The notes: generated by a model not told the origin, from the letters alone. Counted from the stretch's first letter, positions 1 through 8,674 are shown. The stretch is DNA of 35,521 nucleotides from an uncultured Mediterraneibacter sp. (GCA_944383695.1 CALWQP010000032.1:1-35521), one strand, 5' to 3'. Numbers and translations: made by a program.

Positions 1-8
1 AGCTTGCC

Positions 9-104
9 TTACGCGCATTTGATAATGGAGACAATCACGCTTTCTCCGCTGTCATATTTACTTGTCAAGGTACAACCGCCTTTTGCTTCTTCAACATCAT
101 TTTT
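9..104 (-). pseudogene. C-terminal coding-like fragment of a small unknown protein
   Basis: Read on the minus strand, these bases give 31 codons ending in TAA. The composition is protein-like and includes the stretches DVEEAKGGCTLTSKYDSGE and VIVSIIKCA. There is no credible start: an in-frame TGA lies directly upstream at 107-105, next to a run of six A residues, so loss of one A would open the frame. I do not recognise the protein. It could be the tail of a decayed accessory gene continuing the region left of the window, or a chance open frame. Confidence 0.25.
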
Positions 105-304
105 TCAAGTCTCCCTTTTTGTATAAATTGCACAAAAAAGGAACAACCCGAAGTCACTACTTCAAGTTGATCCTAGAACCCGCTAAATTTTTTTATTCTG
201 GAAATTTTGACAGCACAAAAAGACCTTTTTCCGTTTATCAGATGAAGACAGACAAGGACTTTCTTTTTGCGTGCTTTTTTATCCGGCAACGCAGACAGAT
301 ATGA
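105..304. other. Non-coding, AT-rich, unassigned
   Basis: About 200 bases rich in T-runs. A plus-strand frame crosses it (62-304) but has no ribosome-binding site and low-complexity Phe/Leu/Lys composition, so I do not call it a gene. A lone TTGACA at 207-212 has no matching -10. Nothing else is visible. Confidence 0.4.
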
Positions 305-334
305 CCCCACACATGCCTGTGCGGCTCTTTTTTT
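305..334 (+). terminator. Probable intrinsic terminator
   Basis: CCCCACA pairs with TGTGCGG around the loop CATGCC (one mismatch), followed by CTCTTTTTTT. It would close a plus-strand transcript entering from the left and insulates the Rrf2 gene. Confidence 0.5.
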
Positions 335-344
335 GGGAATGTAT

Positions 345-368
345 ACCACATAACGGCAGTTATGTGGT
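345..368. promoter_or_regulatory. Perfect 10-bp inverted repeat upstream of the Rrf2 gene
   Basis: ACCACATAAC at 345-354 is matched exactly by GTTATGTGGT at 359-368 across the 4-base loop GGCA. It lies about 130 bases before the Rrf2-family start codon and no U-tract follows, so it is more likely an operator dyad or RNA hairpin than a terminator. Rrf2 proteins commonly bind dyads and regulate their own genes, so autoregulation is a reasonable inference, not shown. Confidence 0.5.
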
Positions 369-500
369 TAAATGATACCCGAGAGGTTGGATATAAATAA
401 TGGCGGCCGTTCCGCGACCGGTTCATTGAGGGTGCGATGCCCGATATTCTTCCTGCTCTACAGAGAAAAAGAGGCTATCGCTACAGAAAGGAAAGGAACT

Positions 501-1037
501 ATGCAGTTGAAACTGACGACGGACTATGCTATCCGCACTCTGCTGTACCTGGCGGAGAACAAAGGAATCGTGCCTATTGCCGAAGTTGCGGGGGCGATGT
601 CCATACCTGAAAAATACCTGAACCGCATAGGCCTGATACTGCGCGACGCCGGGCTGATCATGACTCACCGCGGGCAGTACGGCGGGTACAGCCTGGGCAG
701 GCCGCCGGCGGATATACGGCTCTACGACGTCGTTCGGCTGATGGAAGGCACTGTCGCCCTCAACCGATGTCTGGAAGAAGACGTCTACTGCGGTCTGGGC
801 GCGGAGCGGTACTGCACCGTACACAAGTGCTACTCAGTGATGCAGAGGAAGTGGGAAAATTTTCTTAGATACGTCACGATAGAAGAACTGCTCGGAGAGA
901 TGAGCGAGGAGGAGATCGAAAAGAGGATCGATCATCATTGCCCCCGGAGCAGGGAAGAAAGCCGGCAGCGTTCAGAAAAAGCCGGAAGAGAGGGCGGAAG
1001 CACTGGTGTGCTGAGGAAACAGGAAAGGCGGATATAG
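501..1037 (+). CDS. Rrf2-family transcriptional regulator
   Basis: A 178-residue winged-helix regulator of the Rrf2 (IscR/NsrR/CymR) family. The N-terminus, LKLTTDYAIRTLLYLAE, and the wing segment with THRGQYGGYSLGRP are typical of the family. Four cysteines fall in a cluster reading C-x6-C-x7-C-x4-C at about residues 91-111, compatible with an Fe-S cluster as in IscR or NsrR, although the spacing is not exactly that of either. The last 35 residues are an Arg/Glu-rich tail longer than usual. The ATG at 501 was chosen because GAAAGGAA lies just upstream and the protein then begins at the normal family N-terminus. Its TAG stop is directly followed by the ATG of the next gene, so the two are probably translationally coupled. 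It may sense redox, iron or NO and control the surface locus downstream; that is inference from position. Confidence 0.88.
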   Translation: MQLKLTTDYAIRTLLYLAENKGIVPIAEVAGAMSIPEKYLNRIGLILRDAGLIMTHRGQYGGYSLGRPPADIRLYDVVRLMEGTVALNRCLEEDVYCGLGAERYCTVHKCYSVMQRKWENFLRYVTIEELLGEMSEEEIEKRIDHHCPRSREESRQRSEKAGREGGSTGVLRKQERRI

Positions 1038-1529
1038 ATGAAACAGAGAAAAAGAGTGCTTCTTCTGTCCGGGATGGCGGCGCTGATCGTGCTGGCTGCG
1101 GGAGCCGGGATCTATACATATATGCGGTACGGTTCCCCGCCCGGTAAGGAAAGCACATCCGGCAGTGAGATAGAATCGGGTGACAAAGAGAGCGTCTCTT
1201 CGGAGACGCCTTCCAAGACAGAATACACAGAAGAGGAGAAGGCGCTCGTTGAATCCCAGACCGGAGTTACCGTGGCGGACGACGGCGTTATGCATGTGGA
1301 TCTTGGAACCATTATGGCGGAAGAGGAATCAGTAAACATCAAAAGAGAGGAGGCCTACAGCCTTGCCCTGGAAAGTCTGGGAGAAGGGGCAAAGATCGAG
1401 TCGGCAAGCATCCAGGAACATGAGGAAACAAAGTACTGGGTGGTGCGGGCTATCAAGGGAGATGAATCCTGGCAAATTTGGCTGAACGCAGACAATGGAG
1501 AAGAATTTATTAAACAGAAAGACGGATAG
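1038..1529 (+). CDS. Membrane-anchored PepSY-like protein
   Basis: A 163-residue protein with a basic N-terminus and one hydrophobic segment at about residues 7-28 (LLLSGMAALIVLAAGAGIY), then a Ser/Glu-rich linker and an acidic extracellular domain. The last 70 residues (EEAYSLALESLG ... YWVVRAIKGDESWQIWLNADNGE) look like a PepSY-type fold, a domain found in peptidase propeptides and as a stand-alone extracellular binding or inhibitor module. The start abuts the Rrf2 stop. The next gene begins 28 bases after its own stop behind a near-perfect AAAGGAGGTGA site, so it probably belongs to the surface locus. No lipobox Cys is seen; the hydrophobic segment more likely acts as a membrane anchor. 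Function unknown. Confidence 0.75.
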   Translation: MKQRKRVLLLSGMAALIVLAAGAGIYTYMRYGSPPGKESTSGSEIESGDKESVSSETPSKTEYTEEEKALVESQTGVTVADDGVMHVDLGTIMAEEESVNIKREEAYSLALESLGEGAKIESASIQEHEETKYWVVRAIKGDESWQIWLNADNGEEFIKQKDG

Positions 1530-1557
1530 CCGCAGCGCGGAAAGGAGGTGAGAGAAG

Positions 1558-4500
1558 ATGAAAAGAGACAGAAGAAAGAGAAGAAGAGACAGAAATCTGT
1601 GCCTCAGGGCACTGGCCACACTGGTGATTGCGGCCACCCTCCTGGCGGGACTGGACGTATCGCTTCTGGAATCTGTATTCGCCCAGGAAAAAAGCGGATA
1701 CACGGTGGAAGTCACTTACACAGCAGACAAAAGCCAGGCGGTCCTGAAAGGCAACAGGGATTCCCTCAGTACCGGGATCACTTTAGGAGAGTTGAAGGAT
1801 AAAGATGGAAACACCTACGACCCTTCTGATTTTGAAACAACGGTCACGGCCAACGGAACCTATACATACACACTGACTTATAAGGAGACGGCGGCCCAGA
1901 CCGGAAACGAGCTGGATAAAGAGGAGAAGATCGAAGTAAAAGTAGATCAGATCGCGTCCGGGACAGCGTTGATCGGTTCTCAGGAAACGGCAGGCGGAGC
2001 AGACAGCCAGACCGTGTCTGGAACAACCGGATCAGCCGATCCAACGGGCACATCTCAGAATGAGACTGGAATATCCGGTGAGACTCAGGGAGAGGCGCCG
2101 TCCGTAGTAGCACTCAGCACACTGCTGGCGGATCAGAACAAGGCTGCCAATGCGGCTCAGACGAAAGATATATACCTCTACGCGGGGGAAGCAATATCAC
2201 AGAGACTCTCCAGCGAGCCGTTTGTATTCTCGGGCGGTGAATTAAACGCTCAGACAGCTCCGCAATACAATAGTTATCCCGGCGTGGATAAAAATGCGGA
2301 ACAAAGAGAGTTCAGTCACGCAGCGTTTGTTTATCTTGACGGTGGCACTGCAACAAAGGATTTACCTTATACTATAACAGGGCTGTATTATTACAGCAGC
2401 GCAGGAGCATGGTACTACACTACAGGAGGCAGCGGGGGTTCCCAGGGCGGGGACTACGGCAACATATCCGCAGCTTACCACCTGCCTGATAATGTGGAGA
2501 TCCGGCTGTACTACAGCATTGGAAATGAAGGAGAGCATGATCTCGTTAATACGATCTCTCGGAGTACATGGAATCTTTCCAATGATCTGGCTGATGGCAC
2601 AACCAGGTTAAAAAAAGGAACAAAAGTCGTATTTGAGTTAAGCCTTAATTCCCTTTGGCATTATGGATATGTAACTGCTCAGAACCAGGACGGCACGAAG
2701 CATTATTACGTCCTGCGAAGATCAGGGGAGCGTGCCGTGGACAAAGGAACTCTGGATACAAAGTTTGGAGCGAACAACTGGACGGATGCAGAACTTGTGG
2801 ATGAGAATACTTCACGATACAGAGTGACGTTTACTATGCCGGGCAACAATGTGACGGTCAGCGCGACTTCGGAAAACTGGAGCAGCGGCAGCCGCCAGAT
2901 GTTCGGAATAGCTATTACGCAAAATCCAACCAATGATCTTAACAATGTTCAGGCGTTCGAGCGAGGAGCTACAAGATTTTACCTTACATCCCGCGGAGGT
3001 ACAACGTGGCAGGACACAGGAGGTCAGACCGGCACGATAACAACGAACGCAAGTACCAGGGAGTCGGCATTTGATTACAGCAGCGGGAGTCAGCAAGTGG
3101 GTGGATTCGGTAATCTTACCAGCGCACCGATAACGGGCCGGCCCTTTGCCATGCTGGATACCGCTTACAGTAGAAACGACCTCGGACCAGCCCCTCAGAC
3201 GTATAAATATTACATTCAGGAATCTTCTTACTACCTGGGAGACGCGGTGGGAAGCGGACCGAATGCGAGCAAGGGGAAGATGAGTGACCAAGAGGTGGTC
3301 TGGAGCCCATATAATACTAATACCAAAGCAACAATACCTGTCGGGGAATACGATCCGGGAAGAGTTCTTTCATTCCGAATCGAGGACTCAAGGCATAAAG
3401 ACAGGAGAAGTGCCGAGAATTACCGCTATATAGCGTACTCTCTGGATATAGATGTATACTATGGAGCCTTTGGAAGCGGGGACTTTGAGCGCTATACACT
3501 GACGCTTAGAAATGATACCAGTTCCAATACACAGGTAATGGAGCTTCCAAACGGGGCGAGAGTCATTGCCATATGCCGTAGAAACGGGGGAACTGCTTCC
3601 ATTACAGCTGCTACAGACTTCTGGGGACGGTCACTGAGGAAATATAATGGAGCAGAGCTGGGAGTCGGAACCCTTCAGCAGGATTTGAGTGAGCCGGCAT
3701 GGTATGTCTATGACATCGTAGTGGAAGGAATGACGCAGCCGTTCAAACTGACTTATAATCATGTGTCGGGAGCACAGAGTAACTACTCTGTCAATTCTAT
3801 GGACGGGGTTGTGGAAAGTAAGACAGCTTCTGCCGTTGAAGGATCAGGGGCAAGCGCCGAAAAGATCCAGGGCAGCTATCTGCATGCAATGCAGGATTCA
3901 GGCTGGACAAGAGAGCAGTGGAGACCGCTGAGAAGCGGAGACAATATCTGGGCAAAGCATGCGTTGCAAAGCGGAGCCTACGCAGGAGCTTTTGAAGTAG
4001 GACTGGAGCCTATGGAAGGGTATACGAGACCAAAGGTTACCGTGACAACCCGAACCGGCCTCAGCGGCGCAAGCGTTACTCCACAGTCAGGTGTAGATGA
4101 TCAAGGAAGATATTTATACAAGGTAGTGCTGCCACAGTCACCCGACAGTGACTCAGGTTCTTTGTCAGGAAATATCAATATATCGGCAGCGCCAATTACA
4201 TTCCGGGTGGAGTACCGCTCGACGGCAGAGGGCGGAGCTTATTTCCCAACGAGTGGATCCAATATAGACCTGACATACGGAGGAACGGAAAACTATGTCC
4301 TGACATTACAGCGACAAACTCAGACTGATCTTATCAAGGGATACAAAATGCAGGTCCGTTATGGCGGAAATAAGCTTCTGGATATAGCTGCTCCTTCTGA
4401 TAACGGGTCGGCCGGGGCCTACTGGCTGCCGGGAGATGTCGTGAACGTAAGAGATATTTATCAGAAACTTGACGACGCAGGAGTTCTCACATCCGTGGAT

Positions 4501-6753
4501 GACCCTTCCAATCCGCCTACTTATTACATCGTACTGGTTCCTGAGACGGCGAGCGCTACGGAAGGTGCCTACACAGACAGAATTGCTTACTCAGTTTATA
4601 CACAGACCGGTTGGAGCCAGGGGTATGCAGATGGACAGAGCCCGACTTATGATGACGCAGGTTTTCAGTACACTCAGGGCTTTATAGGAGGCTTTCTCGG
4701 AAGTCAGGTCACATTTGGCGGCTACCGGCGTGAATATACCACAGACGGCAAAACATTTGTTTTAGACATGCAAAAGAGTATAACGCAGGGGACTGCGGCC
4801 CATAACCTGGAAGTGGGGCGTTTCTATTATCTGCGGACGGCAGATGTGAACATACGAATACCGGATGAACTGAAGAACGCGGCTGATTTTGCCACCACGC
4901 GCGCCGAGATCGATCAGTGGAATGCCGACCACAGCGCTGATACTTACGTCGGACTTACTACCAGTGATCCTGATATAAGTCATATTGTGGATTTAAGCAG
5001 TATCACCCTGCCGGGAACGGCAAATAGTGGCAGCCTGCAACTTTCAGGTTGGAGGATAGTAGATCCTGATAACGCAGCTGACAGCTATGTTTTCGACAGT
5101 ACAGCCACCAGCTTGAACCTCTGTACGATGGGAGGAAGAAACGGCACCGGGGCAGCGCTGTGGGATAAGATCTTCTCAAGCAGCGGAAGCGGAAGCATAA
5201 CGATTGAACCCTACTATGTGGACGCCACTAAGCCCATCACGCTGACTGAAGACGGCGGTATGAGCACTGATGCAGCATCGCAGGTGAATGTGTACGAAGA
5301 TAAAGGAACATATACTCTGTCCGCAGATTTCTATATGGCTGGAACCGTGAATGAGAATTCGACAGTAACCTATGCGGTCTACGCGCAGCAACAGGGCTAT
5401 TCTCTGTGGGGACTCAATGAAAGAGGATCCGTGAACCTGAGCGACGTGGACAATACCCTCAGCCGAACGAATACAGCAGATTCGTCGAATATATTTTACG
5501 GCAGACTGAAAGGATCTCAACTCTCTGTGGATACAGATACGGTAACTGGCAAAAATGCTACAAAGATTACCCTGACATTTTCCGGGATATCAACTGTGGG
5601 CGCTACCGGAATAGACTACCGGATTTACCTGTGGAATTCGGCGAATGGAGAAAAAACGAACAGTGTAAGCAGCATACCGAAATCTTTTAATGATGACGGG
5701 GCTATAAGTGGAAGTTTTACATCTGATGATTATCCCTGCAGCTGGCAGGAACTTCATGTGATTCCGAAAGTAACGACAGACTATTCCAGTTCAGGCATTA
5801 CTATAACAGATACACCTAAGTCAGCGCTTTTCTACGAAAGGACCAGCTTCACAGTTACGGGTACGTTCGAGCTGGAGGGAAGCGCGAAAGAAACCTTTGA
5901 GTATCTTAATGATAATAACCTGATCCATGTTGCGCTGTATAAGCAGAACCCGCCGGATTCCGGCGCCACTGATTCAACAAACACCAAAGTTTTTGACGCC
6001 TGGGCGAATGACACCGGGGCGGTCGCAGATCATCAGGGGAAAGTGTCAAGTCCATCCATCGATCCGGTTGCGGGAGATTCATACGCCTTTACTGTAAGCT
6101 TTACGATAGAACAGCTGAGCTCCATTACAAAGAACTGGGATGACAACGCAAATTACCGTATTTATGTATGGACAGGCAGCAACGTGATGCCGTCAGCCGG
6201 GGAAAGCGGTATAACCGGCACGCTGGGAGCGAACAGAAGCAAGATTGAATATAACAAAAAAATCGACACGATTCCGAGCGCGACAACAACAATGACACTT
6301 GTCCTTGGAACTGAGTTTAATAAGATGATCAGCTATCCGAAGGAGATCACAATGTCCGACAATAAGGATCAGCATATCTACTCAGGTACGCAGGAGATCA
6401 TCCTGAACAAGGTCAGCGACACGGTACAGCAGCCCGATCCCGATCCCGGAGTGACAGTGAAGATACGGGAGCTTATAGACAGAGAGTCATTTAATCTTGA
6501 GAGAAAAAGAGGCAGTACCACTGATTATATCGCTCTGCAGGGATTCCTGGGGGATCAGCCATCAGGTGGTCAAACGACCATATTCAGTCAAAGTGGAGTA
6601 GTAGGAACCGTGAAGTTTAAGACAGACACGCAACAGAACCAGAACCGGCTTCAGATGTACTTCAAGTCAAAAGACGTAGTAACAGATCTGGTAGACGCGG
6701 GAGCCTTCACAGGGCAGATCACCTTTGAGTTTTCACAGGGAAGCGGAAATTAA
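1558..6753 (+). CDS. Giant secreted multi-domain surface protein with C-terminal WxL-like module
   Basis: A 1731-residue exported protein. An Arg/Lys-rich start and a hydrophobic core at about residues 17-40 ending in VFAQ form a signal peptide. Next come an Ig-like domain (about 45-130), a Ser/Thr/Gly-rich linker (about 130-190) and a long beta-rich region with FTMPGNNVTVSA (as in bacterial surface repeats). Two related modules follow, at about 1243-1390 and 1422-1560, each ending near YRIYLW or YRIYVW. The last 150 residues carry ISYPKEITMSDN and end FTGQITFEFS, which aligns with the end of the 202-residue protein at 7178-7786. There is no LPXTG tail or C-terminal membrane helix, so retention probably relies on partner proteins. 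It has very few cysteines. The site AAAGGAGGTGA precedes the ATG. Likely role: adhesin or structural part of a surface complex; the ligand cannot be told. Confidence 0.85.
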   Translation: MKRDRRKRRRDRNLCLRALATLVIAATLLAGLDVSLLESVFAQEKSGYTVEVTYTADKSQAVLKGNRDSLSTGITLGELKDKDGNTYDPSDFETTVTANGTYTYTLTYKETAAQTGNELDKEEKIEVKVDQIASGTALIGSQETAGGADSQTVSGTTGSADPTGTSQNETGISGETQGEAPSVVALSTLLADQNKAANAAQTKDIYLYAGEAISQRLSSEPFVFSGGELNAQTAPQYNSYPGVDKNAEQREFSHAAFVYLDGGTATKDLPYTITGLYYYSSAGAWYYTTGGSGGSQGGDYGNISAAYHLPDNVEIRLYYSIGNEGEHDLVNTISRSTWNLSNDLADGTTRLKKGTKVVFELSLNSLWHYGYVTAQNQDGTKHYYVLRRSGERAVDKGTLDTKFGANNWTDAELVDENTSRYRVTFTMPGNNVTVSATSENWSSGSRQMFGIAITQNPTNDLNNVQAFERGATRFYLTSRGGTTWQDTGGQTGTITTNASTRESAFDYSSGSQQVGGFGNLTSAPITGRPFAMLDTAYSRNDLGPAPQTYKYYIQESSYYLGDAVGSGPNASKGKMSDQEVVWSPYNTNTKATIPVGEYDPGRVLSFRIEDSRHKDRRSAENYRYIAYSLDIDVYYGAFGSGDFERYTLTLRNDTSSNTQVMELPNGARVIAICRRNGGTASITAATDFWGRSLRKYNGAELGVGTLQQDLSEPAWYVYDIVVEGMTQPFKLTYNHVSGAQSNYSVNSMDGVVESKTASAVEGSGASAEKIQGSYLHAMQDSGWTREQWRPLRSGDNIWAKHALQSGAYAGAFEVGLEPMEGYTRPKVTVTTRTGLSGASVTPQSGVDDQGRYLYKVVLPQSPDSDSGSLSGNINISAAPITFRVEYRSTAEGGAYFPTSGSNIDLTYGGTENYVLTLQRQTQTDLIKGYKMQVRYGGNKLLDIAAPSDNGSAGAYWLPGDVVNVRDIYQKLDDAGVLTSVDDPSNPPTYYIVLVPETASATEGAYTDRIAYSVYTQTGWSQGYADGQSPTYDDAGFQYTQGFIGGFLGSQVTFGGYRREYTTDGKTFVLDMQKSITQGTAAHNLEVGRFYYLRTADVNIRIPDELKNAADFATTRAEIDQWNADHSADTYVGLTTSDPDISHIVDLSSITLPGTANSGSLQLSGWRIVDPDNAADSYVFDSTATSLNLCTMGGRNGTGAALWDKIFSSSGSGSITIEPYYVDATKPITLTEDGGMSTDAASQVNVYEDKGTYTLSADFYMAGTVNENSTVTYAVYAQQQGYSLWGLNERGSVNLSDVDNTLSRTNTADSSNIFYGRLKGSQLSVDTDTVTGKNATKITLTFSGISTVGATGIDYRIYLWNSANGEKTNSVSSIPKSFNDDGAISGSFTSDDYPCSWQELHVIPKVTTDYSSSGITITDTPKSALFYERTSFTVTGTFELEGSAKETFEYLNDNNLIHVALYKQNPPDSGATDSTNTKVFDAWANDTGAVADHQGKVSSPSIDPVAGDSYAFTVSFTIEQLSSITKNWDDNANYRIYVWTGSNVMPSAGESGITGTLGANRSKIEYNKKIDTIPSATTTMTLVLGTEFNKMISYPKEITMSDNKDQHIYSGTQEIILNKVSDTVQQPDPDPGVTVKIRELIDRESFNLERKRGSTTDYIALQGFLGDQPSGGQTTIFSQSGVVGTVKFKTDTQQNQNRLQMYFKSKDVVTDLVDAGAFTGQITFEFSQGSGN

Positions 6754-6765
6754 GGAGGCGGATAA

Positions 6766-7077
6766 ATGATAAGGAAAAGCATATTGGCGGTACTGATCTG
6801 TCTGAGCCTCCTGATGATGCCGGCAGGCATGCCAAGAGCAGAGGCCGCGGCATCAGACCCCCAGGGGCAGACACAGTTTGTGTACCGCGGTACCGGAAAG
6901 ACAGAGATAGATAAAGGTCCGGGCATCACCACGTCGGGAACACAGGCTGTCAAGACAGGAGATACGACGGATATAGGAAACTGGCTAATGATTTTATCAG
7001 GCTCGGCACTGGTTTTGTTCCTGATCGGAGCAGCAAAGCGCAAAAAGCATGAGAGCGAAGAAATCAGCAGTTTGTAA
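6766..7077 (+). CDS. Small cell-wall-anchored surface protein (KTGD sorting tail)
   Basis: A 103-residue protein that is little more than an export signal and an anchor. It has a signal peptide (residues 1-28, ending AEAAA), about 30 extracellular residues, the motif VKTGD at 62-66, a hydrophobic helix at about 72-90 and the basic tail KRKKH. This is the architecture of a sortase substrate with an LPXTG-variant signal in which Leu-Pro is replaced; KTGD-type tails are common in Clostridia. It starts 12 bases after the giant gene stops, behind TAAGGAGG, so it is almost certainly co-transcribed. In Csc/WxL clusters of lactobacilli a short LPXTG protein (CscD-like) accompanies the WxL proteins, and this gene fills that slot. 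No sortase gene lies in the window. Confidence 0.8.
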   Translation: MIRKSILAVLICLSLLMMPAGMPRAEAAASDPQGQTQFVYRGTGKTEIDKGPGITTSGTQAVKTGDTTDIGNWLMILSGSALVLFLIGAAKRKKHESEEISSL

Positions 7078-7177
7078 CAGATATGGGAAAGCCCCATCAC
7101 GAACATGGTCCTGAGCGCGAAAGCGCCTGGATATATAGAAACCTGAAAAAGGAAAAAACAAAAAAGGAGAAAAAGAG

Positions 7178-7786
7178 ATGAGAAACAAGAAACTTTACGC
7201 AGCAGTATTAGTTGGAACAATGGCAGTAGGTATGATGGGAAGCACAGTTATGGCAGATCCCACAGGTGACACGACAGTTACTTACAACAGTGGTACAATC
7301 ACACCTCCGGATCCGGTAAACCCTGATACGGCAGATGAGGACCCGAATAACTGGGCAGTTACTTATGACAGAAGTATTATGCTGGCCGATTCCAATATAG
7401 GAACAGGAGCAAGCGAGGTTCAGGCAGCAGGAGCTAAGATCAGCTTTGAAGTAAAGCAGAAAGTAGCAGGAGCTGATGGAGTATATGATATTAAGGAAGG
7501 GAACATCGGCCCTAACGGACTTAGCGTTCAGACAACAGCAGATGATGAGTGGACAGCCGGCACCAATATCGCAATGGATGGAACACAGGGGACAGTAGAG
7601 ATGCAGCTTGCTAACAGTACGAATTCAACCCCGGCAGATCTGCTGGCACCGGGTGAAGAAATCGTAAATCTAACAACAGACAGAGCTTCTGATAATGGAT
7701 TTGCCGCACTTACAGAGGGAAGTGATGCGAAAGACGGTATCACTTATACCAAGACAATCACATGGACAGTTAGCAAAAAGGTATAA
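7178..7786 (+). CDS. Small secreted protein with WxL-like C-terminal motif
   Basis: A 202-residue exported protein: signal peptide (about 1-26, ending TVMA), then a Thr/Asp-rich beta-sheet protein. The C-terminus reads YTKTITWTV, close to the distal motif of WxL domains (YxxxLTWxL) with conservative Ile and Val replacements. WxL domains bind peptidoglycan non-covalently. The segment AVTYDRSIMLADSN matches MISYPKEITMSDNK of the giant protein in pattern, so both probably share one domain type. Codon choice is skewed to A/T-ending and GCA/GGA codons unlike its neighbours, suggesting high expression. The site AAAGGAG lies 9 bases before the ATG. A 17-bp stem-loop follows the gene. It could be the abundant matrix or shell subunit of the complex. 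Match to canonical WxL is partial. Confidence 0.75.
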   Translation: MRNKKLYAAVLVGTMAVGMMGSTVMADPTGDTTVTYNSGTITPPDPVNPDTADEDPNNWAVTYDRSIMLADSNIGTGASEVQAAGAKISFEVKQKVAGADGVYDIKEGNIGPNGLSVQTTADDEWTAGTNIAMDGTQGTVEMQLANSTNSTPADLLAPGEEIVNLTTDRASDNGFAALTEGSDAKDGITYTKTITWTVSKKV

Positions 7787-7833
7787 TTGTCACATTACAA
7801 TCAGACAAAAGAAGTAATACAACGATATGAAAT

Positions 7834-7870
7834 AGCCGAACAGGGAGCAGACTCTGCTCCCTGTTCGGCT
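7834..7870 (+). other. Perfect 17-bp stem-loop after the WxL-like gene
   Basis: Bases 7834-7850 (AGCCGAACAGGGAGCAG) pair without mismatch with 7854-7870 around a 3-base loop. The bases after it are ATGAAAAG, not a T-run, so it is a poor intrinsic terminator. It sits between the WxL-like gene and the membrane-protein genes, where it could protect the 3' end of upstream mRNA or mark a processing site, giving the secreted subunit more product than the genes downstream. Confidence 0.75.
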
Positions 7871-7909
7871 ATGAAAAGAAAAATAAGTAAAGAATAAGGA
7901 GGAAACGAT

Positions 7910-8674
7910 GTGGAATGGTCGGTAAAAGAACAGGAATATTCTGCCGTATATAAGGACAGAAAGGGCGGAACCTGGGGATACCTGACGGGAAAAGAGCTGC
8001 TGGAGCGCTACCCCAATGGCGGCTACCGCATTGTGGCGGATATGCGAAGGAAAGAAGGCGGGAAGGAGGATCTTCTTCTGAGGAGAGAAGAGTCTGTATG
8101 GCGCTTGTCGCCCTATCAGAGGAAAAAGCGTTTTGAAAGGCCCGTGGGTTATATTGACGTCAGCACGGACGAGGAGCAGGACGCCTATGTACGCATTGTA
8201 AAGCCCGCCCTGTTTCGTGGGCTTATCCTGCCGATTCTGGTGATCCTCTTTCTGATCGGAGGTATACTGACCGGCTGGTGGCTCTCCCATCGGAACGAAG
8301 TGCCCGGTCTTGACGAGACGGCAGTGTCTTATCGGGTAGAGGGATTTGAGAATACGGATCCCGACTCCATTACTGTTCCGGGGATCAGTGTGCTGAGGAT
8401 GGACGCGGGACAGCAGACAGTGGAATATCCGCTGATCAACCCTGAGGGGAATACTTGCTACATGAAATACACGATCCGAGAGACAGAAACCGGAGAAGTC
8501 CTCTACGAATCAGGACTGATCGAACCGGGAGCCGCAGTGCTTACATTTGACCTGAATCAGACATTTGAAGCGGGAACTTACGACATACTCGTTAAAGTAG
8601 ATACATCTGATATTAATGATTATACGGTAGAGCTCAATGGGGCGGAGATCCCCGCGGAACTCATAGTGGAATAA
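7910..8674 (+). CDS. Single-pass membrane protein with extracellular NPEGNTCY domain (copy 1)
   Basis: A 254-residue protein with a cytoplasmic N-terminal domain of about 100 residues rich in Arg/Lys/Trp, one membrane helix at about 104-125, and an extracellular domain of about 130 residues. The extracellular part holds NTDPDSITVPG (148-158), NPEGNTCY (177-184), LYESGLIEPG and GTYDILVKV, a beta-sandwich-like pattern. It has no signal peptide, so topology is N-in/C-out. The start is GTG at 7910, 7 bases after AAGGAGG; the overlapping ATG at 7908 stops after five codons. The next gene is a clear paralog. A cytoplasmic domain joined to an extracellular domain suggests coupling of the surface complex to the inside, or assembly; I do not recognise a named family. 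Confidence 0.82.
   Translation: MEWSVKEQEYSAVYKDRKGGTWGYLTGKELLERYPNGGYRIVADMRRKEGGKEDLLLRREESVWRLSPYQRKKRFERPVGYIDVSTDEEQDAYVRIVKPALFRGLILPILVILFLIGGILTGWWLSHRNEVPGLDETAVSYRVEGFENTDPDSITVPGISVLRMDAGQQTVEYPLINPEGNTCYMKYTIRETETGEVLYESGLIEPGAAVLTFDLNQTFEAGTYDILVKVDTSDINDYTVELNGAEIPAELIVE

Noticed and set aside
62-304. 80-codon frame at the left end
   Set aside because: No ribosome site, Phe/Leu/Lys low-complexity translation, and it overlaps the better minus-strand fragment.
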